Counted from the stretch's first letter, positions 50,567 through 60,979 are shown. The stretch is DNA of 64,000 bases from Azospirillum sp. TSO35-2 (GCF_003116095.1 NZ_LGRA01000021.1:2146755-2210754), one strand, 5' to 3'. The notes: generated by a model not told the origin, from the letters alone. A program made the numbers and translations.

Positions 50567-51661
50567 TTACTTCGGAACCTTGCCCTGCACGCCCTCGACG
50601 TACCAGTCCATCTTCAGGATCTGTTCGTCGGTGGCGGTCTTGCCTTCCGGAATCACCACCTTGCCGGCCTGGTCCTTGACCGGGCCCTGGAAGGAGTGGC
50701 GCTTGCCGGAGATGATGTCGGCCTTGATCTGGTCGGCCAGCTTGATGACGTCCGCCGGGATCGCCGGGTTGTAGGGCGCCAGTTCGACCATGCCGGTGCT
50801 CATGCCGCCCCAGGTGTCGATCGGCTTCCAGCTGCCGTCCAGCACCGCCTTGACGCGGTCGACGTAATAGCCGTTCCAGTCCTCGACGATCGCGGTCAGG
50901 TGCGACTTCGGACCGAAGCGGGTCATGTCCGACGACTGGCCGACCGACCACAGCCCACGCTCCTGCGCGGTCTGGATCGGGGCCGGGCTGTCGGTGTGCT
51001 GGACGATAATGTCGGCACCCTGGTCGGCCAGAGCCTTGGCGGCCTCGGCTTCCTTGCCGGGGTCGTACCAGCTGTTGACCCAGACGACGCGGACCTCGGC
51101 CTTCGGGTTCTGCTCGCGCAGCGCGATGGTGAAGGCGTTGATGCCGCTGACCACCTCGGGAATCGGGTAGGAGCCGATGTAGCCGATGATGTTCGACTTG
51201 GTCATCTTGCCGGCGATGGCGCCGACCACGGTACGCGCCTCGTAGAAGCGGCCCGAATAGGTGGCGACGTTCTCGGCGCGCTTGTAGCCGGTGGCGTGCT
51301 CGAACTTCACCTCGGGGTGGCGCTTGGCCACCTTCAGCGTCGGGTTCATGAAACCGAAGGAGGTGGTGAAGATCAGCTTGTGGCCGCTGGCCGCCAGCTG
51401 CTCGATCACGCGCTCGGCGTCGGCGCCTTCCGGCACATTCTCGACGAAGGTGGTGGTGACCTTGTCGCCCAGCGCCTTCTCGACGGCCAGACGGCCCTGG
51501 TCGTGCTGGTAGCTGTAGCCGTGGTCGCTGATCGGGCCGACATAGACGAAGCCGACCTTCAGCTTGTCCTGGGCGTGGGCCGGACCGGCTCCCACGCTCA
51601 GCGCGACCGCGGCGGCGCCGGCCAGACCCAGCAGCGTCTTGCCCATCGTCCTTCTGTTCAC
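50567..51661 (-). CDS. BMP-family ABC transporter substrate-binding protein
   Basis: Periplasmic binding protein of the Bmp/PnrA family, which binds nucleosides or related purines. The 364-residue precursor has a signal peptide (about 1-27, ending AGPAHA) and the family motifs KVGFVYVGPISDHGYSYQHD near 30, FTTSFGFMNPTLKVAK near 88 and IIVQHTDSPAPIQTAQERG near 203. The GTG at 51661 was chosen since AAGGAG lies seven bases upstream. It is the last gene of an operon with two permeases and an ATPase, although binding proteins often come first. The ligand is inferred, not shown. Confidence 0.92.
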   Translation of the reverse strand: MNRRTMGKTLLGLAGAAAVALSVGAGPAHAQDKLKVGFVYVGPISDHGYSYQHDQGRLAVEKALGDKVTTTFVENVPEGADAERVIEQLAASGHKLIFTTSFGFMNPTLKVAKRHPEVKFEHATGYKRAENVATYSGRFYEARTVVGAIAGKMTKSNIIGYIGSYPIPEVVSGINAFTIALREQNPKAEVRVVWVNSWYDPGKEAEAAKALADQGADIIVQHTDSPAPIQTAQERGLWSVGQSSDMTRFGPKSHLTAIVEDWNGYYVDRVKAVLDGSWKPIDTWGGMSTGMVELAPYNPAIPADVIKLADQIKADIISGKRHSFQGPVKDQAGKVVIPEGKTATDEQILKMDWYVEGVQGKVPK

Positions 51662-51726
51662 GGCGGAACTCCTTGCTCTTCGGTGTCTTTTGATAGGAGG
51701 GTTTGTTTCGGTTTCAGAACGACGCG

Positions 51727-52656
51727 TCAAGCATCGGGATGAAACAGTTTTCCCAGACAGGCCGGCGCGTTCAGGCGGATGCGGGCGACGTCCCGCGAGA
51801 TCATCACCAGGACCAAGACGGTAGCCAGATACGGCAGCATCGACAAGAGCTGCGACGGCACGTCGATTCCCATGCCCTGCACGTGCAGTTGCAGGATGGT
51901 GACGCCGCCGAACAGCCAGGCGCCCAGCATGACGCGCACCGGCTTCCAGGTGGCGAAGACGACCAGCGCCAGCGCGATCCAGCCGCGGCCCGAGGTCATG
52001 TTCTCCGCCCACATCGGCGTGTAGTCCATCGACAGGAAGGCGCCGCCCAACCCGGCCATGGCGCCGCCGAACATCACCGCCAGGAAGCGGATGCGCAGCA
52101 CCTTGTAGCCCAGCGCGTGGGCCGCGGTGTGGTTCTCGCCCACCGCGCGCAGGACCAGCCCGGCGCGGCTGCGGTAGAGGAACAGATGGACCAGCGGCAC
52201 CGCGGCGATCGCCAGATAGACCATGACGTCCTGGCCGAACAGCGCCTGCCCCACCACCGGCAGGTCGCTCAGGCCGGGGATGTTCAGCTTGGGCAGCCCT
52301 TCCAGCGGGATGCCGACGAAGCCCTGGCCGATCAGCGCCGACAGCCCGACGCCGAACAGCGTCAGCGCCAGCCCGGTTGCCACCTGGTTGGCCAGCAGGA
52401 ACAGGGTCAGCACGGCGAACAGCGACCCGGTCGCCGCCCCGGCCAGCGCCGCCACGACGAAGCCGGCGGTGGCGCTGCCGGTCTGGACCGTCACGGCAAA
52501 GCCGCAGACGGCGCCGACCAGCATCATGCCCTCCACCCCCAGGTTGAGGACGCCCGACTTTTCCACCACCAGTTCGCCGAGCGCGGCGAACAGCAGCGGC
52601 GTCGCCGCCGCGAACATGGCGGCGAGGATCGAGCCGACCACGGCGAAATCGCTCAT
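51727..52656 (-). CDS. BMP-type ABC transporter permease (second)
   Basis: Inner-membrane permease of the BPD_transp_2 family, 309 residues with eight to nine hydrophobic helices. Family-typical segments are AATPLLFAALGELVVEKSGVLN (in part, near residue 16), LGVEGMMLVGAVCG near 38, and the cytoplasmic loop with VLRAVGENHTAAHALG near 180 that contacts the ATPase. It corresponds to the YufQ/NupC-type partner in nucleoside transporters. The ATG at 52656 overlaps the stop of the first permease gene by four bases. The binding protein gene follows 65 bases downstream. Confidence 0.92.
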   Translation of the reverse strand: MSDFAVVGSILAAMFAAATPLLFAALGELVVEKSGVLNLGVEGMMLVGAVCGFAVTVQTGSATAGFVVAALAGAATGSLFAVLTLFLLANQVATGLALTLFGVGLSALIGQGFVGIPLEGLPKLNIPGLSDLPVVGQALFGQDVMVYLAIAAVPLVHLFLYRSRAGLVLRAVGENHTAAHALGYKVLRIRFLAVMFGGAMAGLGGAFLSMDYTPMWAENMTSGRGWIALALVVFATWKPVRVMLGAWLFGGVTILQLHVQGMGIDVPSQLLSMLPYLATVLVLVMISRDVARIRLNAPACLGKLFHPDA

Positions 52657-53729
52657 GCCACCACCCTCCGCGCCCCGAAGCGGATCCGGTAGCGGATCAG
52701 CACGTCGCTCGCCAGCAGGAAGAACAGCAGCATGCCCTGGAACACTCCGGTGATGGCCTTGGGCAGGCCCATGGCGATCTGCGCCGCCTCGCCGCCGATG
52801 AAGGACAGCGCCATCAGCAGCGCCGCCAGCAGGATGCCGACCGGGTGCAGCCGGCCGAGGAAGGCGACGATGATCGCGGTGTAGCCGTAGCCGGGCGAGA
52901 TGCTGGGGGTGATCTGGCCGATCGGGCCGGCGACCTCGCCCATACCGGCGATGCCGGCCAGCGCGCCCGACAGCAGCAGCGCCAGCCAGACGATGCGCTT
53001 CTGGTCGAAGCCGGCGTAGCCGGCGGCGGCCGGGGTCAGGCCGATGACCTTGATCTGGAAGCCGACGAAGGTCCGCGCGATCAGCAGCCAGCCGCCGGCC
53101 ACCGCCAGCAGCGCGAACAGCCCGCCGAGATGGACGCGGGTGCCGGCCCACAGGATCGGCATGACCGCGTCCGACTCGAACAGCCGCGATTCGGGAAAGG
53201 CGAAGCCGTCGGGGTCGCGGAACGGCCCATGGACCAGATAGTTCAGCAGCAGCAGCGCGACGTAGTTCAGCATCAGGCTGGTCAGGATCTCGCTGGCGTT
53301 GAAGCGCAGCCGCAGCCACGCCGGCACCGCCGCCCAGGCCGCGCCGCCGATCGCCCCGCCGATCACCATCAGCGGCAGCAGCCACCAGCCGCCGTCGCCG
53401 TAGAAGGCCAGCGCCAGCCCGCCGCCGGTGATGGCGCCCATGGTCAGCTGCCCTTCGGCGCCGATGTTCCAGACGTTGGCGCGGAAGCCAATGGCCAGCC
53501 CGACGGCGCACAGCACCAGCGGCGTCGCCTTGACGATCAGCTCGCCGATGCCGCGCTGGGTGGTGATCGGCGCGATGAAGAAGGCGTGGAGCGCCTTCAG
53601 CGGGTCGAATCCCATGGCCAGGAACAGGATGAAGCCGCTGAGCAGGGTCAGCGCCACCGCCAGCAGCGGCGTGGCGTAGACCATGGTCTTCGACGCCTGC
53701 CCGCGCGGTTCGAGACGGAGGAGGCTCAT
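52653..53729 (-). CDS. BMP-type ABC transporter permease (first)
   Basis: Inner-membrane permease of 358 residues with about ten helices, the larger partner (YufP-like) of the permease pair. IVKATPLVLCAVGLAIGFRA near 65 followed by NVWNIGAEGQLTMGA, and FNASEILTSLMLNYVALLLL near 140, are the family hallmarks; the coupling loop is GLTPAAAGYAGFDQKR. The ATG at 53729 is the only reasonable start. It is separated from the ATPase gene by a 135-base palindromic element, and its stop overlaps the second permease (ATGA). Confidence 0.92.
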   Translation of the reverse strand: MSLLRLEPRGQASKTMVYATPLLAVALTLLSGFILFLAMGFDPLKALHAFFIAPITTQRGIGELIVKATPLVLCAVGLAIGFRANVWNIGAEGQLTMGAITGGGLALAFYGDGGWWLLPLMVIGGAIGGAAWAAVPAWLRLRFNASEILTSLMLNYVALLLLNYLVHGPFRDPDGFAFPESRLFESDAVMPILWAGTRVHLGGLFALLAVAGGWLLIARTFVGFQIKVIGLTPAAAGYAGFDQKRIVWLALLLSGALAGIAGMGEVAGPIGQITPSISPGYGYTAIIVAFLGRLHPVGILLAALLMALSFIGGEAAQIAMGLPKAITGVFQGMLLFFLLASDVLIRYRIRFGARRVVA

Positions 53730-53744
53730 GCGGCGTCTCCATAC

Positions 53745-53854
53745 ACCCCTTCTCCCCCCTGGGGAGAAGGTTGGGATGAGGGGGGTCGGCGCAGCCGACG
53801 ACGTCCGGCGGGTGCATCCCCCTCACCCTGCCCTCTCCCCAGGGGGGAGAGGGG
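53745..53854. repeat. Palindromic repeat element inside the BMP transporter operon
   Basis: It contains CTTCTCCCC/GGGGAGAAG at its left end, CCCTCTCCCC/GGGGAGAGGG at its right end, and in between GGGATGAGGGGG opposite CCCCCTCACCCT. The three nested inverted repeats lie between the ATPase and the first permease gene and may fold in the mRNA. Confidence 0.7.
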
Positions 53855-53864
53855 AAGAACGATG

Positions 53865-55442
<1,578 letters not shown>

Positions 55443-55696
55443 GGAGGAGCAATCCGGAAAAAGGTCAAACCTTCATGGCATTGCCAAAGCCGTGCCACCG
55501 CTACCAACAGAGTAATCCGCCGTAGCCACCGCCCGTCAACAGCCGATCCTCTGCCTAACCGGAATGCGTTTGCCGTTTTGGTCATCAGGCCCGGCCGACA
55601 CCCCCCGCAACGCAGACCACCGCAGCGCAGCAGGCCCTTGCCAGCCGGGCCGATCCGCCCAACACTTTCGAAGAACAGGACGAGGCGGAGGCGAGA

Positions 55697-56611
55697 ATGG
55701 CGGCGGAATACGCGGTGCTGGACCAGCGGAGCGTGGTGGCGGTGGCGGGCGAGGACCGCAAGGCCTTCCTGCAGGGGCTGGTGTCCAACGACGTGCTGCG
55801 CGTCGCGGCCGACCGCGCCGGCTATGGGCTGTTCCTGACGCCGCAGGGCAAGTTCCTGCACGACTTCACCATGGTTGAGTCAGGCAACGATTCGGACGCC
55901 GTCCTGCTGCTCGACCCCGAGACCGACCGGCGGGCCGACCTGCTGCGCCGGCTGAAGATGTACAAGCTGCGCTCCAGGATCGCGCTGGAGGACCGCGCTG
56001 AGCGGCTTCACGTCGTCGTCGCCTTCGGCGAGGGCGCGCTGGCGGCGCTGGGCCTGCCGGCCGAAGCGGGGGCCGCCCGGCCCTTCGGCGGCGGTGTCGC
56101 CTTCACCGACCCGCGCCTGCCCGGACTCGGCGCCCGCCTGTTCCTGCCCGCCGACGGCATCGCGGCGCTGGAGGCGGCCGGGCTGACGCCGCGCGACGCC
56201 GCCGACTGGGACCGGCTGCGGCTCGGCCTCGGCGTGCCGGACGGCAGCCGCGACCTGATCCCGGAAAAGTCGATCCCGCTGGAAAACCGGATGGACGCGC
56301 TGAACGCGATCTCCTGGGACAAGGGCTGTTACATGGGGCAGGAACTGACCGCCCGCACCAAGTACCGCGCCCTGATCAAGAAGAAGCTGTTCCCTGTGAC
56401 ATTCCTGGGGCCGGCGCCCGACGCCGGGACGCCGGTGACGGTGGAGGGCAAGGAGGCCGGCGAGATCCGCAGCGGCCGCGACGGCGCCGCGCTGGCGCTG
56501 CTGCGCCTGGAGGATTTCCAGCGCGCGATGGAGAACAAGCTGACGCTGCTGGCCGGCCCGGTGGCGGTCGCGCCACGGGCTCCGGACTGGGATCCCACCA
56601 CGTCGGGGTAG
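55697..56611 (+). CDS. ygfZ: Folate-binding protein YgfZ
   Basis: Tetrahydrofolate-dependent protein that helps assemble or repair iron-sulfur clusters, also described as a tRNA-modification factor. The 304-residue protein carries the signature KGCYMGQELTARTKYR near residue 209 (KGC[YF]xGQE), with the redox-important cysteine, and the GcvT-like N-terminal part with FLQGLVSNDVLRV near 25 and LTPQGKFLHDFTM near 47. The ATG at 55697 follows GGCGGAGGCGAGA. It is divergent from the transporter operon and the next gene starts about 95 bases after its stop. Confidence 0.93.
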   Translation: MAAEYAVLDQRSVVAVAGEDRKAFLQGLVSNDVLRVAADRAGYGLFLTPQGKFLHDFTMVESGNDSDAVLLLDPETDRRADLLRRLKMYKLRSRIALEDRAERLHVVVAFGEGALAALGLPAEAGAARPFGGGVAFTDPRLPGLGARLFLPADGIAALEAAGLTPRDAADWDRLRLGLGVPDGSRDLIPEKSIPLENRMDALNAISWDKGCYMGQELTARTKYRALIKKKLFPVTFLGPAPDAGTPVTVEGKEAGEIRSGRDGAALALLRLEDFQRAMENKLTLLAGPVAVAPRAPDWDPTTSG

Positions 56612-56706
56612 TCCTTCACCGAAAGAATTCCCGGAAGGTGAGATCAAAAGGGCGTCACGGGTGTTGTTCCTGTTGTCTTTCGACACAACGACAAAGGAGC
56701 CACCCC

Positions 56707-57240
56707 ATGCGTCGCACCCTGATCGCCACCGCCGCCACGCTGGCCTTGCTGTCCGGCGCCGCCGTCGCGCAGACCACGTCGCCGACCGTGGGCAACCCGT
56801 CGTCCTCGACCTCCACCATGTCCAACACGGCGATGCCGGACAGCAAGGCCGGCAGCCCCACCGGCGGCCAGATGGCCAGCGCCGACGAACTGATCGGCAA
56901 GAACGTCTACGGCCGCGACAACAACAAGATCGGCGAGGTCGAGGACGTCATCCTCGACGGCACCGGCAAGGCCAAGCAGTTGGTCATCAGCTCCGGCGGC
57001 TTCCTCGGCATCGGCGAGAAGCAGGTCGCGGTCGACTACACCGCCGCCAACTGGGACGCCCAGAACAACCGCCTGAACCTCGCCGGCATGAGCCGCGACG
57101 ACGTGAAGTCGATGCCGGAGTTCAAGTACGACGACACCATGACGTCGCTGAACAAGCACCGGAAGTCGTCCACCACCACCGAACCGGTGGCGCCGGGCGC
57201 CGCGCCGACCACGGGTTCGGGGAGCACCCCCGCGAAGTAA
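56707..57240 (+). CDS. Exported PRC-barrel protein
   Basis: A 177-residue protein with a signal peptide (residues 1-21, LIATAATLALLSGAAVAQ), a Ser/Thr-rich linker and one PRC-barrel-like domain (about 56-130: LIGKNVYGRDNNKIGEVEDV, then LVISSGGFLGIGEKQVAVDY). The last 30 residues are Thr/Pro/Gly-rich. Exported PRC-barrel proteins are frequent in alphaproteobacteria and often stress-induced; the exact role is unknown. ATG at 56707 follows AAAGGAG with an eight-base gap; the open frame upstream has no signal-like content. It is a single gene with a GC-rich hairpin after the stop. Confidence 0.88.
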   Translation: MRRTLIATAATLALLSGAAVAQTTSPTVGNPSSSTSTMSNTAMPDSKAGSPTGGQMASADELIGKNVYGRDNNKIGEVEDVILDGTGKAKQLVISSGGFLGIGEKQVAVDYTAANWDAQNNRLNLAGMSRDDVKSMPEFKYDDTMTSLNKHRKSSTTTEPVAPGAAPTTGSGSTPAK

Positions 57241-57255
57241 CACGCGGACGGTTCC

Positions 57256-57277
57256 GGGGGCGCTTCACGGCGCCCCC
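57256..57277 (+). terminator. GC-rich hairpin after the PRC-barrel gene
   Basis: GGGGGCGC (57256-57263) and GCGCCCCC (57270-57277) pair around TTCACG, 16 bases after the stop. There is no T run, so terminator function is likely but not certain. Confidence 0.45.
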
Positions 57278-57329
57278 GTCCCGGTGTCATTGCATTCGAG
57301 CCTGGGGCAGCCACGTTTGGCCGAGGGTG

Positions 57330-57356
57330 CCCTTCTCCCCACAAGGGGAGAGGGGC
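57330..57356. repeat. Short palindromic repeat of the CTTCTCCCC type
   Basis: CCCTTCTCCCC, a four-base loop ACAA, then GGGGAGAGGGG, between convergent genes. It shares its style with the elements at 37941 and 53745. Confidence 0.65.
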
Positions 57357-57381
57357 GCAAGAGGGGTGCGCCCCGCCCCGA

Positions 57382-58077
57382 TCACCCGCGCAGCAAATCC
57401 ACGAAGCGCCGGCAGGCGTCGATCTCGGCGCGTACGTTCCGGCGGCGCTTGGTCGCCTCGGCGTCTTCGCCCCATTGCTCGATCTGGTAGGTTTCGTCCA
57501 GTTGCGAGACCTCGAACGCCTCCTCGGCGCTCAGCCGGCCTTCCAGCAGGGCCAGCGCGACGATGATCGAGCCGCACACCCCCGTCGCGGTCTGCAAGGC
57601 CGACAGGTACCAGTCGTCGGTCGCCTCCACCACACGGCGCAGCGCGACCAGCGCCTCGTCCGGCTGCGGCTTCGGCATCAGCCCGACACAGACGGTCAGC
57701 GGCGCGTCGTACTGCAGCGCCGCCCAGTCCAGCAACGGCTGCCACAGCCGGGCCTGTCGGTCGACCAGCGGCTGGGGATGGTCGGCGCGGTAGCACAGCA
57801 GGTCGGTGCCGGCGTAGGCGCTGACCGCCTCGACGATCTCCGCCCGCTTGGCCGGGATCAGGTCGACCGCGGTGCTGGAGAACTGCATCAGCGGCATCGA
57901 ATGGGGATCGATCCGGTCGTCCTGCGCATTCCATTCGTCGGCCACGCCCTGGGCCAGCGTCCGGCTGGAGAAGACCAGCGGCGCCTTGGCCGGGCTGCGC
58001 ACCGGACGGCCGTCCAGCTCGACCTGGAAGCCGCCGTCCGTTTCGCCGACGCCCGCGGCCTTGTAGAAACGCTTCAT
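57382..58077 (-). CDS. ATP12-family chaperone
   Basis: Member of the ATP12 family, known in mitochondria as the assembly factor for the F1 ATP synthase alpha subunit and conserved in alphaproteobacteria. The 231-residue protein opens with KRFYKAAGVGETDGGFQVEL and LDGRPVRSPAKAPLV, and has DPHSMPLMQFSSTAVD near residue 57, LLCYRADHPQPLVDRQ near 93 and the conserved C-terminal LDETYQIEQWGEDAEA near 194. The ATG at 58077 lies three bases after the HAD gene's stop, so both belong to one operon with the two genes further upstream. Confidence 0.94.
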   Translation of the reverse strand: MKRFYKAAGVGETDGGFQVELDGRPVRSPAKAPLVFSSRTLAQGVADEWNAQDDRIDPHSMPLMQFSSTAVDLIPAKRAEIVEAVSAYAGTDLLCYRADHPQPLVDRQARLWQPLLDWAALQYDAPLTVCVGLMPKPQPDEALVALRRVVEATDDWYLSALQTATGVCGSIIVALALLEGRLSAEEAFEVSQLDETYQIEQWGEDAEATKRRRNVRAEIDACRRFVDLLRG

Positions 58078-58080
58078 CGC

Positions 58081-58785
58081 TTACCTTTCCAGCAATTCCA
58101 GCACCGCGTCGGCGACCTCGCGCCCGCGGTGGACGATGCGGTCGGCACCGGCCCGCTCCAGCTCCGGCACCGCGTGGTACCCCCAGGAAACGCCGACCGA
58201 GGCCACCCGCGCGTTGCGGGCCATCTGGATGTCGTAGGTGGTGTCGCCGATCACAACCGTCCCCGCCTCCGCGACGCCGGTTTCCGCCAGCGCGCGCTGG
58301 ACCATGTGCGGGTTGGGCTTGCCCGGCCCGACGTCGGCGGTCTGCAGGGTGACGAAGCGGCCGGTCAGCCCATGCCCCTTCAGCACCGCGTCCAGCCCGC
58401 GCCGCGACTTGCCGGTCGCCACGCCGAGCAGCACACCGGCCTCCTCCAGCGCCGCCAGCGTGTCGAGGATGCCGGGGAACAGCGGCTCGTCGACCTCGCC
58501 CCGGCTGCGGCTGGCGGCGAAGGCGCGCTTGTAGCTCTCCGCCACCGCCACATGGTCGGCGGGGGCGAGCGACGGTTGCAGCAGGGCCACCGCCTCAACC
58601 AGCGACAGGCCGACCATGCGCCGGACCTCCATCGGGTCGGGTTCGCCCAGCCCATGTTCGGCCCAGGCGGCGGTCATGGCGTCGATGATGGCGAACTGGC
58701 TGTCGACCAGCGTGCCGTCGCAGTCGAACAGCGCAAGGCGCAACGGGGCCGGTTGGGACGAAGCCGGACGGGACGGGAGGCTCAT
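58081..58785 (-). CDS. HAD-family hydrolase (phosphoglycolate phosphatase-like)
   Basis: A 234-residue cytoplasmic phosphatase of the haloacid dehalogenase superfamily, subfamily IA. Motif I is FDCDGTLVDSQ with nucleophile Asp21 and Asp23, motif II lies in LGVATGKSRRGLD, motif III lysine in GPGKPNPHM and motif IV in VVIGDTTYDIQMA. The helical cap (about 30-95) is of the Gph type. The substrate cannot be fixed by sequence. It follows the pseudouridine synthase by seven bases and precedes the ATP12 gene by three, an order I know from other alphaproteobacteria. Confidence 0.92.
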   Translation of the reverse strand: MSLPSRPASSQPAPLRLALFDCDGTLVDSQFAIIDAMTAAWAEHGLGEPDPMEVRRMVGLSLVEAVALLQPSLAPADHVAVAESYKRAFAASRSRGEVDEPLFPGILDTLAALEEAGVLLGVATGKSRRGLDAVLKGHGLTGRFVTLQTADVGPGKPNPHMVQRALAETGVAEAGTVVIGDTTYDIQMARNARVASVGVSWGYHAVPELERAGADRIVHRGREVADAVLELLER

Positions 58786-58792
58786 CGCGATG

Positions 58793-59878
58793 TCACTCCA
58801 GATCCTCGAACGGGTCGCCGCGCAGGTTGGCGCTGAAGCCGAGATACTTCCAGGTCGCGAGCATGTGGTCGGGCAGCGGGGCGGTCACGTCGATGGTCTT
58901 GCCGCCGCGCGGGTGCGGCAGGATCAGCCGGCGGGCGTGCAGGTGCAGCTTCTTCGCCACCTCCGCCCCGGCCAGGAAGGCGTCCTGCCCGGCGTATTTG
59001 CCGTCGCCCAGGATCGGCGTGCCGATGGCCGCCATGTGGACGCGCAGCTGGTGGGTGCGGCCGGTCAGCGGCCACATGGCGACGAAGGCGGTTTCCTTGC
59101 CGGCGTTCTCCAGCACCGAATAGACGGTGACGGCGCGCTTGCCCTCTTCCTTGTTCTCGGCCACCCGCTCGCCGTGCGGGCCGCCTTCCTTGGCCAGCGC
59201 CAGATCGATCTTACCCTGGTAGGGCTTGGGCACGCCGACGGTGGCGGCCCAATAGATCTTGCGCACGGCGCTGCCGCGGAACATCTCGGTCAGCTTGCTG
59301 GCGGCGAAGGTGGTGCGGGCGAGCAGCAGCACGCCCGAGGTGTCCTTGTCCAGCCGGTGGACCAGCTTCGGCCGCTCCGTCCCGTCGAAGCGCAGGGCGT
59401 CCAGCATGGCGTCCAGATGCTTGGTCGTGCCCGTGCCGCCCTGCACCGCCAGCCCGGCCGGCTTGTTGATGGCGATGACGTCGGCGTCACGGTAGAGCAC
59501 CATCGCCTGCAGCTCGGCCGCCTGCTTGTCCGACACCGGCTTCGGCTTGGCGCCGACATGGCCGGGAGTCTTGGCCGGAGCGGCCCAGGCGGCCAGCGGC
59601 GGGATGCGGATCGCCTGCCCCTTCGCCAGCCGGTCGGAGGTCTCCGCCCGCTTGCCGTCGACACGGACCTGCCCGGTGCGCAGCAGCTTCTGCAGATAGC
59701 TGTGGTTCACATCGGGGTAGTGCCGCTTGAACCAGCGGTCGAGCCGCATGTCGGCCTCGTCGGCGGTGACGGTGCGGGTTTCGACCTTGCTGTCGCCGGA
59801 TTTTTCGCCGGATTTTTCGCCGGTTTGGGCGTCGGGCTTGGCAGCGGGATTGCCGGCGGGCTTGGGAGACTCAGTCAT
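58793..59878 (-). CDS. RluA-family ribosomal pseudouridine synthase (RluC/RluD-like)
   Basis: Isomerises uridine in large ribosomal RNA. The 361-residue protein has an N-terminal Lys/Ser-rich tail, an S4 RNA-binding domain (about 45-95, MRLDRWFKRHYPDVNHSYLQ) and the catalytic domain with HRLDKDTSGVLL (Asp177) and PLTGRTHQLRVHMAAIG. RluC and RluD cannot be separated by eye, although the S4 domain fits both. ATG at 59878 was chosen: it overlaps the crcB stop as TGATG. The three downstream genes of the operon follow with tiny gaps. Confidence 0.92.
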   Translation of the reverse strand: MTESPKPAGNPAAKPDAQTGEKSGEKSGDSKVETRTVTADEADMRLDRWFKRHYPDVNHSYLQKLLRTGQVRVDGKRAETSDRLAKGQAIRIPPLAAWAAPAKTPGHVGAKPKPVSDKQAAELQAMVLYRDADVIAINKPAGLAVQGGTGTTKHLDAMLDALRFDGTERPKLVHRLDKDTSGVLLLARTTFAASKLTEMFRGSAVRKIYWAATVGVPKPYQGKIDLALAKEGGPHGERVAENKEEGKRAVTVYSVLENAGKETAFVAMWPLTGRTHQLRVHMAAIGTPILGDGKYAGQDAFLAGAEVAKKLHLHARRLILPHPRGGKTIDVTAPLPDHMLATWKYLGFSANLRGDPFEDLE

Positions 59879-60279
59879 CAGATGGACACCGAAACAAGAG
59901 AACGCACGACCCACAGGCCGGCAAAGAAACCGATCACGCTCAACAGGACCGAGGCGAGGCAATAGCCCAGCGCCGCCGCCATCTCGTCCCGGCCGACCAG
60001 GACACCGATGTCCAGCGTGAAGGACGAGAAGGTGGTGAAGCCACCCAGCACGCCCACCATCAACAGCGCCCGCATCTCCGGCGAGGGCGTCCAGGTCAAC
60101 ACCGCCAGTTCCGACAGCACGCCCATGACCGTGCAGCCCAGCGCGTTGACGACGATGGTGCCGAAGGGAAAGCGTGTGCCCACCCACTGGCCGATCAGCA
60201 TCAGCATCAGGTAGCGCACGACCGAACCGGTCGCACCGCCGACGGCGACGGCGAGCAGCGAAAGAGGGGATGCGAGCAC
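59878..60279 (-). CDS. crcB: Fluoride efflux channel CrcB (Fluc)
   Basis: Small dual-topology membrane protein that forms a fluoride-selective channel. It has 133 residues with four helices; GGATGSVVRYLMLM near residue 14, GTIVVNALGCTVMGVL near 39 (conserved Asn) and GVLGGFTTFSSFTLD near 73 (Phe box and Na+ site) are all typical. GTG at 60279 has GGAGG a few bases upstream; the longer frame lacks family content. It is first in the crcB-rluC/D-like-HAD-ATP12 operon. I saw no fluoride riboswitch in front of it. Confidence 0.93.
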   Translation of the reverse strand: MLASPLSLLAVAVGGATGSVVRYLMLMLIGQWVGTRFPFGTIVVNALGCTVMGVLSELAVLTWTPSPEMRALLMVGVLGGFTTFSSFTLDIGVLVGRDEMAAALGYCLASVLLSVIGFFAGLWVVRSLVSVSI

Positions 60280-60395
60280 AGCGCCTCCGGACGCGGGATG
60301 GTGACGGGGGACCGTCGGGAACGGGTGAAGCGCCGGATTAGAGCCAGATTCCGGCGGACTTGTCACGCGGCGGACGCAGCGGCAGGATCGACGGG

Positions 60396-60977
60396 ATGGA
60401 AACCCTGCCTCCCATCCTGCCCGCCGATGCCGCACTGCTGATCGTCGACCTGCAAATGGCGATCGACGACCCGCGCTGGAGCCGCGTCGGCCCGCGCAAC
60501 AACCCGCAGGCCGAGGCCAACGTCGCCGCCCTGCTGGCGGCGTGGCGGCGGACCGGGCGGCCGGTGGTCCACATCCGCCACGATTCGACCGAGCCGGACT
60601 CGGCCTACCGTCCCGGCGGCCCCGGCCACGCCTTCAAGCCGGAGGCGATGCCGCTGCCGGGCGAACGGGTGGTGGCCAAGACGGTGAACAGCGCCTTCAT
60701 TGGCACCGACCTGGACGGCTGGCTGCGCGGCCGCGGCATCGGCACGCTGGTGATCGCCGGCGTCATCACCAACAACAGCGTCGAGGCGACGGTGCGGACG
60801 GCCGGGAATCTCGGCTACGACGCGCGGCTGGTCGCCGACGCCTGCTTCACCTTCGCCCGCCGCGACCATGCCGGCCGCCACCGCACCGCCGAGGAGGTCC
60901 ACGACCTGTCGCTCGCCAACCTGGAGGGCGAATACGCGACGGTCACCGACACCGCGACGGTGCTGGGGATGGTTTAA
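60396..60977 (+). CDS. Isochorismatase-like hydrolase lacking the catalytic cysteine
   Basis: A 193-residue Rossmann-like protein of the isochorismatase / cysteine hydrolase superfamily. The usual aspartate (Asp18 in LIVDLQMAID) and lysine (Lys95 in VVAKTVNSAFIGTDL) are present. At the position of the nucleophilic cysteine, VITNNSVEATVR, there is Ser128 instead. The rest of the fold, including RTAGNLGYDARLVADACFTF, is well kept. Some family members with this change are known to me only by their sequence; activity cannot be assumed. ATG at 60396 is preferred to an upstream frame. It is divergent from crcB and convergent with the hydrolase gene, two bases apart. Confidence 0.88.
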   Translation: METLPPILPADAALLIVDLQMAIDDPRWSRVGPRNNPQAEANVAALLAAWRRTGRPVVHIRHDSTEPDSAYRPGGPGHAFKPEAMPLPGERVVAKTVNSAFIGTDLDGWLRGRGIGTLVIAGVITNNSVEATVRTAGNLGYDARLVADACFTFARRDHAGRHRTAEEVHDLSLANLEGEYATVTDTATVLGMV

Positions 60978-60979
60978 GC

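Noticed and set aside
60280..60395. Fluoride riboswitch before crcB
   Set aside because: The gap to the divergent gene is short and lacks the conserved aptamer sequence.
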